Source of the DNA: Dillenia suffruticosa
Taxonomy: Eukaryota; Streptophyta; Magnoliopsida; Dilleniales; Dilleniaceae
Direction of reading: 5' to 3'
Length of the DNA stretch: 64,000 bases
Assembly (NCBI GenBank): GCA_033439265.1
Contig: JAVTVX010000026.1
Coordinates: 451,501-515,500, forward strand
Position 1 is the first letter of the stretch. The number at the start of each line of letters is the position of its first letter. The position numbers and the translations under genes are program-made. Under the pieces are notes generated by a model that was not told the origin of the DNA, searched no databases, and saw nothing but the letters and a program-made list of their open reading frames with translations. Below are positions 23,759-35,332 of this stretch, one piece after another.

Positions 23759-24432
23759 CCCCCTCTTAAACTTGATCTTCTTGTGATTCCTAATATCACC
23801 AGCATCTTCTTGAAGTTTTCAGAATTGAGAGGTTTTGTGAAAACGTCAGCAACTTGATCAAGAGACTTGACATTTTGAAGTTGAATCTCGTTTCTTTCAA
23901 TATACTCGCGAATGAAATTATATCGAGTGTCTATATGCTTGGTTCTTTCATGATGTATCGGGTTCTTTGCCAAAACTTGTGCTAACTTGTTATCTATATG
24001 TATCACTGTGGGCTCCTTCTGTTCCATGTGAAGCTCTTTCAACAATCTTCTTAACCAAATAGCATGGCATGCACAAGAAGTTGCGGCTACATACTCCGAT
24101 TCGCAAGATGATAGTGTAACTATGGGCTGTTTCTTGGAACACCAAGAGATAGCACTGTTGCCCATAAAAAATATATAGCCGCTAGTGCTTTTTCTATCAT
24201 TAATATCACCTGCAAAATCACTATCACAATAACCAAGCAACGAGAAATTATCGGAGGATGAGTAAACCCATAATCAAGAGTTCCTTTCAAATATCGAAGG
24301 ATTCTCTTAGCAGCCTTCATATGTGTCTCTGTAGGTTGTTCCATGAAGCGACTTATAATCCCGACTGCGAGCATGATGTCTAGTCTTGTGCAAGTTAAGT
24401 ATCTTAAACTTCCTACAAGGCTTTTGAACAGG
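23759..24432 (-). pseudogene. Copia pol, 3' part (end of RT and RNase H), broken
   Basis: Downstream half of the same polyprotein, on the far side of the CACTA insertion. The minus strand shows the end of RT (GSLRYL at the junction, [17 protein letters not shown]) and then RNase H ([65 protein letters not shown]). A frame change near 24250 separates the two blocks. The target codons on either side of the CACTA element match across its AGG duplication, which shows that the two halves were once one frame. Confidence 0.9.
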
Positions 24433-24928
24433 CACTACAAAATTAAAGTATTATACCGACGGTAACTTTTAGGGTCGGAGACTTTTAATTACGGTTTTTA
24501 TACTTTATAGAGACGGCTTATAATGAAATCGTAAAAAAATATAAGTCTTTCCCAATAGACTAAAATGTCCGTGAAGAAAAGTTTAGCAACCATCTGTAAA
24601 GGTACCACACAACTGTCTGTAAAACAATATTCAATTGTAATGGTTAAAAATTATATTCAGTAAATGTAATAGTCTTTTTGGCACGGTTTAAAAATAGTTT
24701 CAATATAAATCTTTTTTATTGTCTACTTCTCTATAAGTTTTAAATGTATGACAATAGATAAATTTCACCGTCTTTTAAAACTATATTTAATTCTCACCGT
24801 TAGAACAAACCGTTTGTATAAATTCTATTTATACTAACATATATATTGTAACGTCACTAAAACATAAAATTGTTATCATATTTGTATCATATACTTTTAT
24901 ATTTGAAAATAGTCTGAGTGGTATGTTG

Positions 24929-25285
24929 TAGTAAATTTATGATAATAGTAGTTTTAACTAGATAAATAGATAGTAAGTAGATGGTAAGTAAGTAATAAGT
25001 TATAGTAAATTTATGATAGTAGTAATTTTAACTAGATAAGTAGGTAGTAAGTAGATGGTAAGTAAATAGTAAGTTATAGTAAATTTATGATGGTAGTAAG
25101 TAGATGGAAAGTAAGTAGTAAGTTTTAGTAAATTTATGATAATAGTAATTTTAACTAGATAAGTAGGTAGTAAGTAGATGATAAGTAAATAGTAAATTGT
25201 AGTAAATTTATGATATTAGTAGTTTTAACTAGATAAGTAGGTAGTAAGTAGGCGGTAAATAGGTGGTAAGTAGGTAGTAAGTAAA
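24929..25285 (+). repeat. Tandem GTAAGTAG-type array inside the CACTA element
   Basis: Units of about 50-75 bases with the order TAGTAAATTTATGAT, AGTAGTTTTAACTAGATAA, then several GTAGTAAGTAGATGG-like words. Units begin near 25005, 25077, 25127 and 25198. Scattered single words of the same kind recur at 28388, 28920, 30890 and 30960. Likely subterminal transposase-binding or rearranged repeats of the element. Confidence 0.7.
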
Positions 25286-25895
25286 TAAGTAAATTTATAT
25301 AGTGATAAGTTAGTGATAAGTTTGTGATATATAGTTAACTGGTAAGTGGTAAGTTGATAGTAACCATCAGGCGCCCATCCATGCTAGCACAAGCCCCCGC
25401 ACACGCCAAGCGACATTTGCACTTAATGGTAACTTGTAATTTCACTAAATCTATTTTTTTTATTTATATTTCAACTATTATATTTTTTTCATTTTTTATT
25501 TTAATTAATTCTATTTCAATTAATTTAATTGTGTTTTATTTTTTTTTATTTTTTGTTTTTTGAATGAGTATGGAATTTAAATTATAATATATTAATAATT
25601 TAAAAAATCTATATATTTAATCACAAATATTTACCGTTCAAAATATATAAAATTAATAAATTATAATTCATTAATGATATTCAATTTAAATATCATTCAA
25701 ATAAATTGGTTTGAATATATCAAAATAGTAGTAAAAAAACTCAATGAGAATAGAAAAAAAAAAAAAAAAAGATCTCATGAAGGAAAATAATAGAGGTTAG
25801 AGTAAGATAAGGGGAAAAAAAGTGAGAACCAGATAAAAAAAAAAGTGAAGTTGAGATAACTAGGAAGAAAGAAAAGAAAAGAAAATAGAATTGCA

Positions 25896-25965
25896 CATAT
25901 CACATTATGGTATAATGGTTGACTCAATTGTGTTTTGTGATTCAAAGTCATGGATTCAAATCTCT
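25896..25965 (+). other. tRNA-like Pol III A/B box pair
   Basis: TATGGTATAATGGTTGACTC (A-box-like) is followed about 30 bases later by GGATTCAAATCTC (B-box-like), at the spacing seen in tRNA genes and tRNA-derived SINEs. The intervening bases do not fold into a convincing anticodon arm, so I do not call a tRNA gene. It may be a decayed tRNA or SINE head inside the CACTA element. Confidence 0.3.
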
Positions 25966-26014
25966 ACAGCAGCAATATTTCCTTCTTTTTTCTCCATTTT
26001 GCATAAAAAATAAA

Positions 26015-26350
26015 GGAGACGGGCGCCCGCAAGGCGTGCATGCCATGCTCATGTGCACACTCTTGCCTTTGTGGGAGCCTGGGCGGGCGCCAGTGCATGT
26101 GCGGGCAGGTAGCGTGCGGGCGCCTGCAAGGCATGCAAGCATGCTCGCGTGCGGGGGCCTGTGTGGGCAAAGGCGGGCGCCCGTTTGGGCGATGGACCAT
26201 GCGCACAGCATGGGCAAGCGCTTGCATGCGCGCCGGCGTGCAGAGCACGTGGGTACCCATGCGGTTGCTTGCAAGAGTGCGGGGTCTGCGCATGCGTGGG
26301 CATGCATAGAGCTTGGACGCTCCTGCCCCACACAGACAAACGTGGATGCC
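26015..26350. repeat. GC-rich island in the AT-rich CACTA element
   Basis: About 330 bases rich in GGCGCC, GCGGGCG and TGCATGC words, in sharp contrast to flanks of over 70% AT. Open frames exist in nearly all six frames, which reflects composition and not coding. Smaller islands with the same words occur at 25365-25420, 28488-28545 and 28965-29095. Confidence 0.7.
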
Positions 26351-26709
26351 CATGGTTACCACATGGTTTTAATATTGATCATCACATGGTTACTACATAT
26401 ATTGTTTATATTGTCTTACTCCAAAATTACTATTTTATCATGCATCGGAAAAAGTTATTACTATCAATTACGTTACACAAAAGTTACAGTGATTTAAAAA
26501 CAACATTTTAATATTAAATATCAAACTAAAATAATGTGCTTATTTTTAAAATCTAGTAACATTTTGGAGATTGAGATTGTTCAGACTGATACTTGTTCTT
26601 TTTCTTGGAATTGTTGTGATTTTTCATATAATACTCATCCATAGGTTTAAATGGGTTAGGGGAGGAAAGCTTTTAAGAGAAAATGAAGAAACTTTGATGG
26701 TGAAAGGAT

Positions 26710-27065
26710 GGAGAAATTTTGATGACCGCGTAGGATTTATAATATAACTTTTTCACAAATAAATTTTTAAAATCCCGCCCATTTTTTTTGCGTTTTTTCT
26801 CCCACCTCTTTTTTCATTACCGCGTTTTTAATTCGTCACAAATTTTTTTATATTTTAAATCAATACCGCCACGTTGTTGAAAAAATTGGAGAAATTTTGA
26901 TGACCGCGTAGGACTTATGATATAACTTTTTCACAAACAAATTTTTAAAATCCCGCCCATTTTTTCTTTGGCATTTTTTCTCTCGCCCTTTTTTTTATTA
27001 CCGCGTTTTTAATTCATCATAATTTTTTTTATATTTTAAATCAATACCGCCACTTGTTGAAAAAA
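26710..27065 (+). repeat. 178-bp tandem duplication
   Basis: Copies 26710-26887 and 26888-27065 both begin GGAGAAATTTTGATGACCGC and run through AAAATCCCGCCCATTTTTT, ATTACCGCGTTTTTAATTC and AATACCGCCAC. They differ at scattered bases. Non-coding. Confidence 0.85.
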
Positions 27066-27308
27066 TCACTTATTACTTAATTACTACATATTTACTACAT
27101 ATTTACTATATTTAAGTGCCTGTAAGCCTTGCTCTGTGTTAATTTTATCCATTTGATTAATAAAAACTAACATATATATTCAGTATAAATTTATTAATAT
27201 TATTAATTTAAATAATGTACTGATGTGAAATTAGTAATTTATATAATATAGTATTATAGTTTTTGAAAATTTATCGAACATAAAAAGAAGTTTAACACTT
27301 TCTAAATT

Positions 27309-28084
27309 GACAAACTTCATAGTAAAGGGTTCATTACCTGGTTTACTCATCATGTAAGTATATCATTTTTTAATATTATTAATTTCTTCTCTTTATATAA
27401 ATACTTAATCTTTTAAGATTTCTTTTTTAGGTTACTAATCCAAAATATATCGGAAAGATTACAGATGAAATTAAATGAATTGTTCGTGAACCAGGTCCAT
27501 TCATTAGAAATTACAATGGCTAATATCGATTTAATGTAAAAAATTGTGAAAAATGCATTTAAACTCAGAATTCAAGAGTTATGGCAGCAGTAGTTAATGA
27601 TATTAGTTATACAAGTGTGAGGGATAAAATATCAATTCAAGGTAAAGTTAATTATTATGGTATCCTAAGAGAAATCATTCAAGGAAACTATAATGAAATG
27701 TATACATTTGTATTATTTCGGTATGATTGGGTTGACCTACAATGAGGATGCAAGAAGGATAGATTTGGTTCAATTTTTATCAATTTTTCCTATCTCAATC
27801 ATACTGTATCATACCGACGATGATTTGCTGGATGATTCTTATGTGTTGGCATTCCAAGCAAAGAAGATATTTTATGTGGCTGATGAAAGACATAAAGGAT
27901 GACTTGTTATAAAACACGTCAAAGTTGGAGATAAATTTGATATGGGTGATGAAGTGACAATTCATCATTTCAATTCAGAAACTAATCCCTCAACTAATCA
28001 GTGAGTTTGAACTAATATTGTTGAAGATGAAGGAAATATATTAATCGAGATGAATGATGATGATGATGTTGATAGAGTAGGATG
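27309..28084 (+). pseudogene. Decayed CACTA transposase C-terminal region (DUF4216-like)
   Basis: The first piece, 27309-27353, reads HSKGFITWFTHH and ends at a GTAAGT donor. An acceptor TTTTTTAG leads into 27431, where VTNPKYIGKITDEIK begins. This is followed by EPGPFIRNYNGY, then TQNSRVMAAVV, GKVNYYGILREIIQGNY, FVLFRYDWVDL and, after a frame change, DDSYVLAFQAKKIFYVAD. This order matches the region after DUF4218 and the DUF4216 domain of TNP2-type CACTA transposases. Stops interrupt it at 27476, about 27510, 27550, 27743 and 27901. The upstream catalytic part of TNP2 is not visible in 25500-27300. The assignment rests on remembered family motifs. Confidence 0.7.
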
Positions 28085-28489
28085 AGATGCATATGAGATG
28101 TTTATGTATAAGAAATGTAATTTTGTTTACATATTACTTAATAATTCTCTATTTTTATATTTTTTTTCCATTAATTTATTCGATGCACTCGGTATAATAC
28201 ATAGTAACAATTGGTGTAACAAATATGAAAACTATATTTAATTCTTAATTAGTTTACTAGAAAAAATACTCAAAATTGTAACAATATTTCTAAAAATTAC
28301 ATTGCATATGATTATAATAATAAGCTCACTAAGAAAAAAAAAGAGACAGGTCAAAAATTAAATAAATTGTTAGCATACAAAATTTACAAGTAGTAAGTAG
28401 AGTTTTTAAAAATTTACAATTAGTAGTAATAATATAGTAAATAGTAATAATATAGTAGAGTTTTTGAAAATTTATAAGTTAGGTACGTA

Positions 28490-29440
28490 GGCGCCTGTGC
28501 TGGCATGACCGAGCACCAGTGTCGACCCACATATGCCATGTCAATACTTTTTTTATTATATAAAAAATTTTACATATAGATTATATCAAAAATTTCAAAT
28601 ATGAATTATGTAAAATAATAATATAATTAATATTATTAATTTAAATAATGTAATGATATAAATTTATAGTCATTATTTATTGTAATGTAATATTTAGGGT
28701 TAAAATATAATAACATGTTTCAATGTTATAATAAAAACAAAAACACAAATACATAAAATGAAATTGTTGATAATATAATAATAAAAAAATAAAATTAAAC
28801 TTACAAAAAGCGGAAAAAAATTGCGAGTTCTAAAATTTTATTTGATTCCCTAAATCAAATATATAATAAATTATTCTCCACAAACCTTCTTTCCCTCCAA
28901 AATTTATAAGTTAGGTAGTAAACAGGTAGTAAGTAGGTAGTCAGTAGTAATAATGTCGCACGAGGTTGCATAGGCGCGCATTCACTGGCGCCCGCGCTAG
29001 CATTGCCGGGCCCCCGCTAGAGGTTGCATGCATGCGGTGGCATGCGTGGGTAGGCGCCTGTACTGGCATGGTCTGGCGCCCGTGTTGGCCCACACATACC
29101 ATATCTCTGCTTTTTTTATTATATAAAAATTTTCACTTATGGATTATATCAAAATTTTCAAATAATGTATAATAATGATATATTTAATATTATTAATTTA
29201 AATAATATAATGATATAAATTTAAGATTATTTTTTATAGTAATATAATATATAGGGTAAAAATGTAGTAAAATGTTACAATTTTATAACAAAAACAAAAA
29301 CACAAATACAAAAAATGAAATTTGAAATTAAACTTACAAAGAAAAAATGGCGGGTTCTAAAAATTTATTTAAACGCCTAAATCAAATATATAATAAATCA
29401 TTCTCGATAAACCCTCTTTCCCTCCAAAACCGTTCCTGAT
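28490..29440 (+). repeat. Direct duplication of about 380 bp at a 563-bp period
   Basis: Copy A from 28490 and copy B from 29053 share the start GGCGCCTGTRCTGGCATG. Both then run through TTTTTTTATTATATAAAA, ATTATTAATTTAAATAAT, AAAACAAAAACACAAATACA and AATCAAATATATAATAAAT to TTTCCCTCCAAAA. A GTAAGTAGGTAG stretch and a GC island lie between them. Non-coding. Confidence 0.8.
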
Positions 29441-29550
29441 AAGCTCTTCTCCCTCAAACCTCAAATCTTGTGACTTAACCATAATCTCTTTTTTCAAATT
29501 TTCAATCTTGCGATTTCACCAAAATCTTATTTCAAATTTTCCTAACTCAA

Positions 29551-30720
29551 TATGGGAAAAACTAAACGAAGCCATCCGAAGAACAACTTTACTCTGAAGA
29601 AGAAGCCCAATCATCCTAATATGCTACCCATGTTTGATTTGGTTTTGGTTTAAAAACATATCATTACTTAGAATCTAAATCATTTGCCAAACTCATTGTT
29701 GAGAAGATATAAACAACTCATATTTTATTTTACTTATAATTAATTTTACTGCATAATATTTTATAGATTTGGAATCACATTTTATTATTACTGACAACAT
29801 AATCTAGGATGAAACCTTGTAGAGCAGAATAAGTAGAACCTGATTGGATGACAATTTTATTTCTACGAAAATATAAGAAGTTATGGTATAGATGATTATT
29901 TTTATATAGTTTTTGATTTATCGACATTCACGTTTCATTTATTTACTTTATACGAAATGATGAAGAGTCAAATGGAGTCTGTCGAGAGTGACAAAGACCA
30001 AGTAGAAAGTTCAAATTTATCTTGAAAAAGTGATATTATCTCTAAAGTTAAAACTCCTGATTCGCGGGGAAGAATCAGATATGCATCACAAAATATGCAT
30101 TCAACCAGAGTTGAGAAAGAAGATATAACTAATATGATGTAACGATTAATGGAACATAATTATATTAAGTAATGTTCTTTTTCATATTGCTATGCATGTT
30201 AGAACTGAACATAAAGATGAATCGATGAATATGGTTAATGAAGTAAAACTTATTGCTGGTGTTCAGGTATGTTATTTTTCTATTTCTATTTCAGCACAAT
30301 TTTATTAATTTCACTCTTACTTTTCAAAAATAATCCAAATTATATGTTTTTTAAGTTTTTTCAATACAAGATACTGGAAGTGCACATAAAAACCAACAAT
30401 TATCATCATCGTCTGACTCTGTCCCAAAAGATAATATTTTTATCTATAACTATTCTTAATATGTACCGTTCTATTATACTCCTGTCATTACTTATTTTTA
30501 TTTTATTTTTAACAAAGTAATATTTTTATTTATAACCATTTTTGTACTATTATATTATATTTCATTTGACTCTACTTCTTTTTGTAAATAAATAGATTGA
30601 ATGAAAATGGACTGAATGAAGATGGATTGTGCCGATAATCCTTTTGATAATTGAAGTGAAGCATTTGTATAAACATCTCAGAAGAAGATATATGGATTGT
30701 GGGATATGCTTGTGAGATAT
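29551..30720 (+). pseudogene. Possible remnant of the second CACTA gene (TNPA-like), uncertain
   Basis: ATG at 29551 opens a short frame (MGKTKRSHPKNNFTLKKK), and at 29956-30140 a broken frame reads MESVESDKDQ and then VKTPDSRGRIRYASQ. In position, downstream of the TNP2-like region, and in the RGRIR-type motif, it recalls the accessory protein of En/Spm elements. There are many stops and I cannot define exons. It could equally be chance frames in AT-rich DNA. Confidence 0.25.
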
Positions 30721-31439
30721 GTAATTTTTTTTTTATTTATTCTATTGTATCAATCATTCTCCAAGATTATAATATTTTATTATTTTCTTTATTTTCAAGT
30801 TTTTGTTTTATTTCCTAATACTTGTACTAACTATCCATAAAACTTATAATATTTCCTCACATACGAAAATATACTTAATAACTGACTAGTAACTTACTAG
30901 TAAGTAACGATAGTAGTAATCGAGAAGTAAGTAACTAGTAACTGATAATAGTAGTAACCGAGAAGTAAATAATTAGTAAGTGAGTAGTAAGTGATGATGG
31001 TCGTAATCAACTATAGTGACGATAAAAGTACTAACATTTCTCAACGTTTCCTAACCGACCATAAATTGATCACAATATTTTTTAACATTTGTACAACCGA
31101 AAATAAAAGTAATAACATTTCTAAACGGTTTTATATATGTCATAATATGACAGTAACATAACCGACATGAGTACTAATATGATAACCGATAATAAAAGTT
31201 TTAAGTTTTCTCAACACTATTTTAAATCGATAATAAAATGCTAAATTGTACCAACAGTTCTAACCATCACTATAAATATATGACATGTTTCAACGGTCAT
31301 AAAAAGTGTCGGAATACACCTATCCCGACTGGTGTATTACCGACTAAAACCCCATCTGTCGGAGAAGCTTTTGCCAATGGTTGTATCATATTTAGGAGAC
31401 GGTTTTAGTCCGTCAGAATAACTCACTTGTTTTGTAGTG

Positions 31440-34400
31440 AGGGTTGAAATCACCTTTGATGCGCCTTCTTCTGATTTAAATAATTTGGCTCCATATTCCA
31501 TGGGAGTGTCCACAAACTTGCATTCTGACATCCCAAACTTCTTCAAAACTTCTTTTGCATAAGCTTCCTGTGACATGAAAATTCTACATTTTTCTTGTAA
31601 CACCTCGATGCCTAAATAATAGGACATGAGACCCATGTCTGTCATTTCAAATTCTTGAGCCATAGACTTATTGAACTCTTCAAGTAGTCTAAGATTGTTG
31701 CCTGTAAATATGAGATCATCAACATATATACAAACAAATAATAAATCACTTTCATCCTTCTTCACATAGAGTGCATATTCATGCATGCATCTAGTGAAAC
31801 CATGGGCTATAAAGTACTTGTCTATCCGGTGATTCCATGCTCTTGGTGCTTGCTTCAGCCCGTACAAAGCTTTTTTCAACTTGAGAACCTTTTCTTCATT
31901 TCCTTTTTCTACATAACCCAAAGGTTGTTCGATATATACTTCTTTCTCAAGATAACCATTCAGGAATGCTGATTTTACATCTAATTGATAAATTTCCCAT
32001 TTGTTTTGGGCTGCCAAAGACATGAGCAGTCTTATAGTTTCAAGACGAGCAACTGGTGCAAACACCTCTTCATAATCAAGGCCTTGTTTCTGTTTGTAGC
32101 CTTTAACCACGAGTCTTGCCTTGTATCTTTCAGCTTGGCCTTGAGTATTTTTTTTTTTTATTTTGAATACCCATTTAACTCCAATGGGTTGATGAGAATT
32201 TGGAAGTGTTGCTAACTCCCAAGTATCATTCTTCTTGATTGAGTGAATCTCTTCATCCATATCTAGCTTCCACTTTTCTTCTTTCTTAACCTCTTCAAAA
32301 GTTAACGACACACAATCAGCATATAAACAAATTAAACTTTCTTTATCTAACCTTTCTGTGGTACTATAAATGTCCTCAAGACTTCTGAATCTTTGCGGCC
32401 TTTCACTTGAGCTAGAGCTTTGAGGTTCTCCTCGGTTTGATAATGGAGTTCCATGAGATGGTGAAGAAGGTGAACTTGGTGGAGTTATTGGCTCTTGACT
32501 TCTTGGAGTTGAATCTTCTTTATCAAAATAGGGAAAGAAATCGTAGGATTCAATTTCACCTACGTTGTAATCCCAAAATGATTCTTCATCAAACTCCACA
32601 TCACGACTTATCACAATCTTGTTAGTTGTTGGATCTAGCAGTTTGTAGCCTTTTGAATTCTCATCATAGTCGATGAAGACATATTTCTAACTTCTATCAT
32701 CGAGATTGGATCTCTTTTCTTCGGGAATTTGTGCAAATGCTATTGATCCAAAAATTTTCAAGTGTGATATAGTTGGCTTCTTTCCACTCCAAGCTTCTTG
32801 AGGTGTCATCCCATCCAACCCTCGAGTAGGACAACGGTTGGATATATACACTGTACAAGCCACAACTTCTGCCCATAATTCTTTGGGTATGTTTTTACTT
32901 TTGAGCATCGATCTTGCCATGTTAAGGATGGTGTGATTCTTCCTTTCCACGACACCATTTTGCTGAGGGGATCGTGGAACCGTCATAGGTCTCTTGATTC
33001 CATGCAACTCACAGAATTTTTGAAATTCATTAGAAGTAAACTCTCCCCCTCTATCAGTTCTAAGAACCTTTATTACATAGCCACTTTCTTTTTCAACTTT
33101 GGCTTTGAATTTTTTTAAAGGCTTCAAAGACTTCAAATTTATTTTTTAAAAAGTATACCCAAGTTTTTCTACTATAATCATCAATAAAAAGTAAAAAATA
33201 AGAATTTTTACCCAATGATAAAGGCTTGATGGGTCCACAAACATCGGCATGGATTAGTTGGAGTGGTTCCTTTGCTCTTGTCATGGCTTGCTTTGGGAAA
33301 CCTTTTCTTGAGTGCTTACCAAGTAAGCATGCTTCACATAATTTGTTGGGATGTTTAATAATTGGAATGCCATGTACCATCTTCTTTTCTCCCAGATCTT
33401 TGAGAGCTCCAAAATTTAAGTGACCCAGCCTCATGTGCCATATCCATGATGGATCTTGTACGCACGTCTTGAGACACATAGCTCTACCTGTGCATATCTC
33501 CAACAAAAACATCCTATTTTTTCTCATAACAACTTTTGCAATAAGGTTAGAGAATCGATCTCGTAACCAAAGAGTACGGCCTGCCATATATACTATACAA
33601 CCAGATTTAAGAAGTTGTCCCAAACTAAGAATATTACTTCTTAATTTAGGTATATAAAACACATTATTGAGAATTTTATGGCTACCATCTTTTGTTTCAA
33701 GCAAAATTGTACCTTTTCCATGGATCTCCACCTTTGTATCATCTCCAAAGAGAACAATTCCATTCACTCTGGTGTCTAATTCAACAAATTTACTTTTGTC
33801 ACCCGTCATGTGATTGCTAGCACCGTTATCAAGGTACCACATACTTTTCTTGCTTGAACCCTCTTCTTCATGAGAAAGTAATAACATTGTTTTCTCTACT
33901 TCTTGGTTGTAGGTAGCCTCCAATGTAATAGAAAACAACAATATTGATTCCTCTGCTTCTTGATTATGTTCAAGAAGGTTCGTCTCATTTTCACATTCCC
34001 AAGAATAATGACCATTAACACCACATGTATAACATTGAACATGAGATTTATCATATCTTCCGTCATTGTTGCTTCTTCCTCTTCCTCTTCCTCTTCCTCT
34101 TATTCCTCTTCCTCGGCCACGTTCGTTTCTTTGATTTGCTTGAGGAGGATTTTGATCACTTCCACCTCTTCCTCTCCCATGGTTGGAACCTCTTCCACGA
34201 CCATGGCCTCTTCCTCGAGGTTGACCTCTTCCATTTCCTTTGGTGAAGTCACCTTCCACCTTTACTAGAAAGACTTGTCCATTTTGCTCTTTTTTGCCAC
34301 GATTCATTCTCTCCTCATATGCACATAAAGAGTCATTGAGTTGATCAATCGATATCTCCTCCAAGTCCTTGGACTCTTCTATAGCCGGTACAATATGATT

Positions 34401-34901
34401 GAATTTGGAATTGAGAGATCGCAAGATCTTCTCAACCACACGAACATCGTCAAGTTTCTCTCCAAGCCTTCTCATTTGGTTCACCACCACCAAGGTACGG
34501 GTGAAATAATCCGATATGGATTCACTCTCCTTCATGAAGAGGGCTTCAAACTCAGCCCTTAGAGTTTGAAGTCTTACTTTCTTGACTTTGTCAACACCTA
34601 TGAGAGTACTCCGAAGAGTATCCCATGCTTACTTGGATGTAGTCTTGTCGGCTATCTTTTCGAACATATCATCATCCAATCCTTGATGGATGATTGTAAG
34701 TGCAGCTTGATCATTCTTTCTATCACTATCCACGGTTTGTTGTTGGGCTTGTGTTAAAGGATCTTGAGGCTTTTCAAAGCCTTTTTCAACAATCTCCCAA
34801 ACTCCTTGAGAGCCAAGAATAACCTTCATTCTAAGAGACCAAGTATCATAATTGGTTTTAGTGAGTCGTGGGTATTGAAAAGTAGTGATTTTTGAAGCCA
34901 T
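31440..34901 (-). pseudogene. Copia gag-pol, 5' part (gag, protease, integrase, most of RT), broken
   Basis: The frame starts at 34901 (MASKITTFQYPRLT). Going down the minus strand: the gag domain; an Arg/Gly-rich stretch; the zinc knuckle CYTCGVNGHYSWEC (about 34040-34000); a protease motif WYLDNGASNHM, where the usual Asp-Ser-Gly is Asp-Asn-Gly; the integrase HHCC region (HMRLGHLNFG, CEACLLGKHSR); the DDE residues in HADVCGP, FIDDYSRKTW and PQQNGVVERK; then RT with [13 protein letters not shown] and [11 protein letters not shown]. Breaks visible: an in-frame stop at 34629-34631, a one-base frame change in a homopolymer near 33110, an in-frame stop near 32687, and the CACTA insertion at 31440. 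I infer no function. Confidence 0.9.
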
Positions 34902-34931
34902 TGCTCTCTAACCAAAGCTCTGATACCACTT

Positions 34932-35332
34932 TGTTGGCAACACAAGCGTGGTTTTGGGTTAAGCTATACTTACAAGGAACAATAGATGGAATGAGAGAAC
35001 TGGAGGAAGATTGAAAAAACTAAAATTACTTGAGAGGCTTGGTATTCAATTGAGAACCAAGTTGAGTTTATATAGGACTTAAGTCTAGATCCACATTTAA
35101 TATAATGATTCAATGCTAAAAATACAACAACCACACAATCATTTGATCTTTTGGAGTTTCTAGACATGATCCATGTATTTGATCTTGTCTCCTCGGTATT
35201 TGGTGTGATTATTGATCTTTTATGGCTTATCTTATTTATACATTTTTATAGTACTAGACTCTTGAAGTTTCTCAATAATTATGGCTCCAATAAAGAGTCA
35301 TTTTATCTTTATATCAAGTTTATCTACTAACA
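34932..35332 (-). repeat. 5' LTR of the Copia element
   Basis: 401 bp, nearly the same as 23361-23758 with small indels and substitutions. On the minus strand it should hold the element promoter and start site. The tRNA-Met primer-binding site lies just inside it. Confidence 0.95.

Larger units (their letters stand above)
24433..31439 (+). mobile_element. CACTA (En/Spm) DNA transposon nested in the Copia element
   Basis: The left end is CACTACAAAA at 24433 and the right end is TTTTGTAGTG at 31439, perfect 10-bp terminal inverted repeats. The flanks AGG (24430-24432) and AGG (31440-31442) are the 3-bp target duplication typical of CACTA elements. Just inside both ends lie ACCGACGG/CTGACGG-type motifs (subterminal repeats), and 31000-31330 has many CCGA(C) motifs. 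The element is 7007 bp, very AT-rich, with several internal duplications and GC-rich islands. It has only a decayed piece of the transposase (27309-28084) and no intact long frame, so it is non-autonomous. The orientation is taken from that piece. Confidence 0.92.
23361..35332 (-). mobile_element. Copia-type LTR retrotransposon (minus strand), split by a nested CACTA element
   Basis: The 3' LTR is 23361-23758 and the 5' LTR is 34932-35332. Read on the minus strand, both start TGTTAGTAGATAAAC and end TTGCCAACA. The flanks are TCAAA at 23356-23360 and TCAAA at 35333-35337, a 5-bp target duplication. Next to the 5' LTR is a primer-binding site TGGTATCAGAGC (minus strand, about 34917-34928) for initiator-Met tRNA. 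Next to the 3' LTR is the polypurine tract AAGAGGGGG. The 12.0-kb span includes a 7.0-kb CACTA insertion, so the element itself is about 5 kb. The gene order gag, protease, integrase, RT, RNase H is that of Copia, and the closest type seems to be Tork/Tnt1-like. The two LTRs differ at scattered bases and the coding region is broken, so this copy is inactive. Confidence 0.95.

Noticed and set aside
24929-25285. CRISPR-like repeat-spacer array
   Set aside because: The units are degenerate, AT-rich and of varying length inside a plant transposon; there are no constant repeats with unique spacers.
25919-26511. Overlapping open frames of 89-192 codons on both strands
   Set aside because: They all lie in the GC-rich repeat island of the CACTA element, are open in nearly every frame because stop codons are rare in GC-rich DNA, and show only repetitive Arg/Ala/His/Met/Cys composition.
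33960-34268. Ser-rich open frame on the + strand
   Set aside because: Antisense shadow of the Arg/Gly-rich part of the Copia gag on the minus strand.
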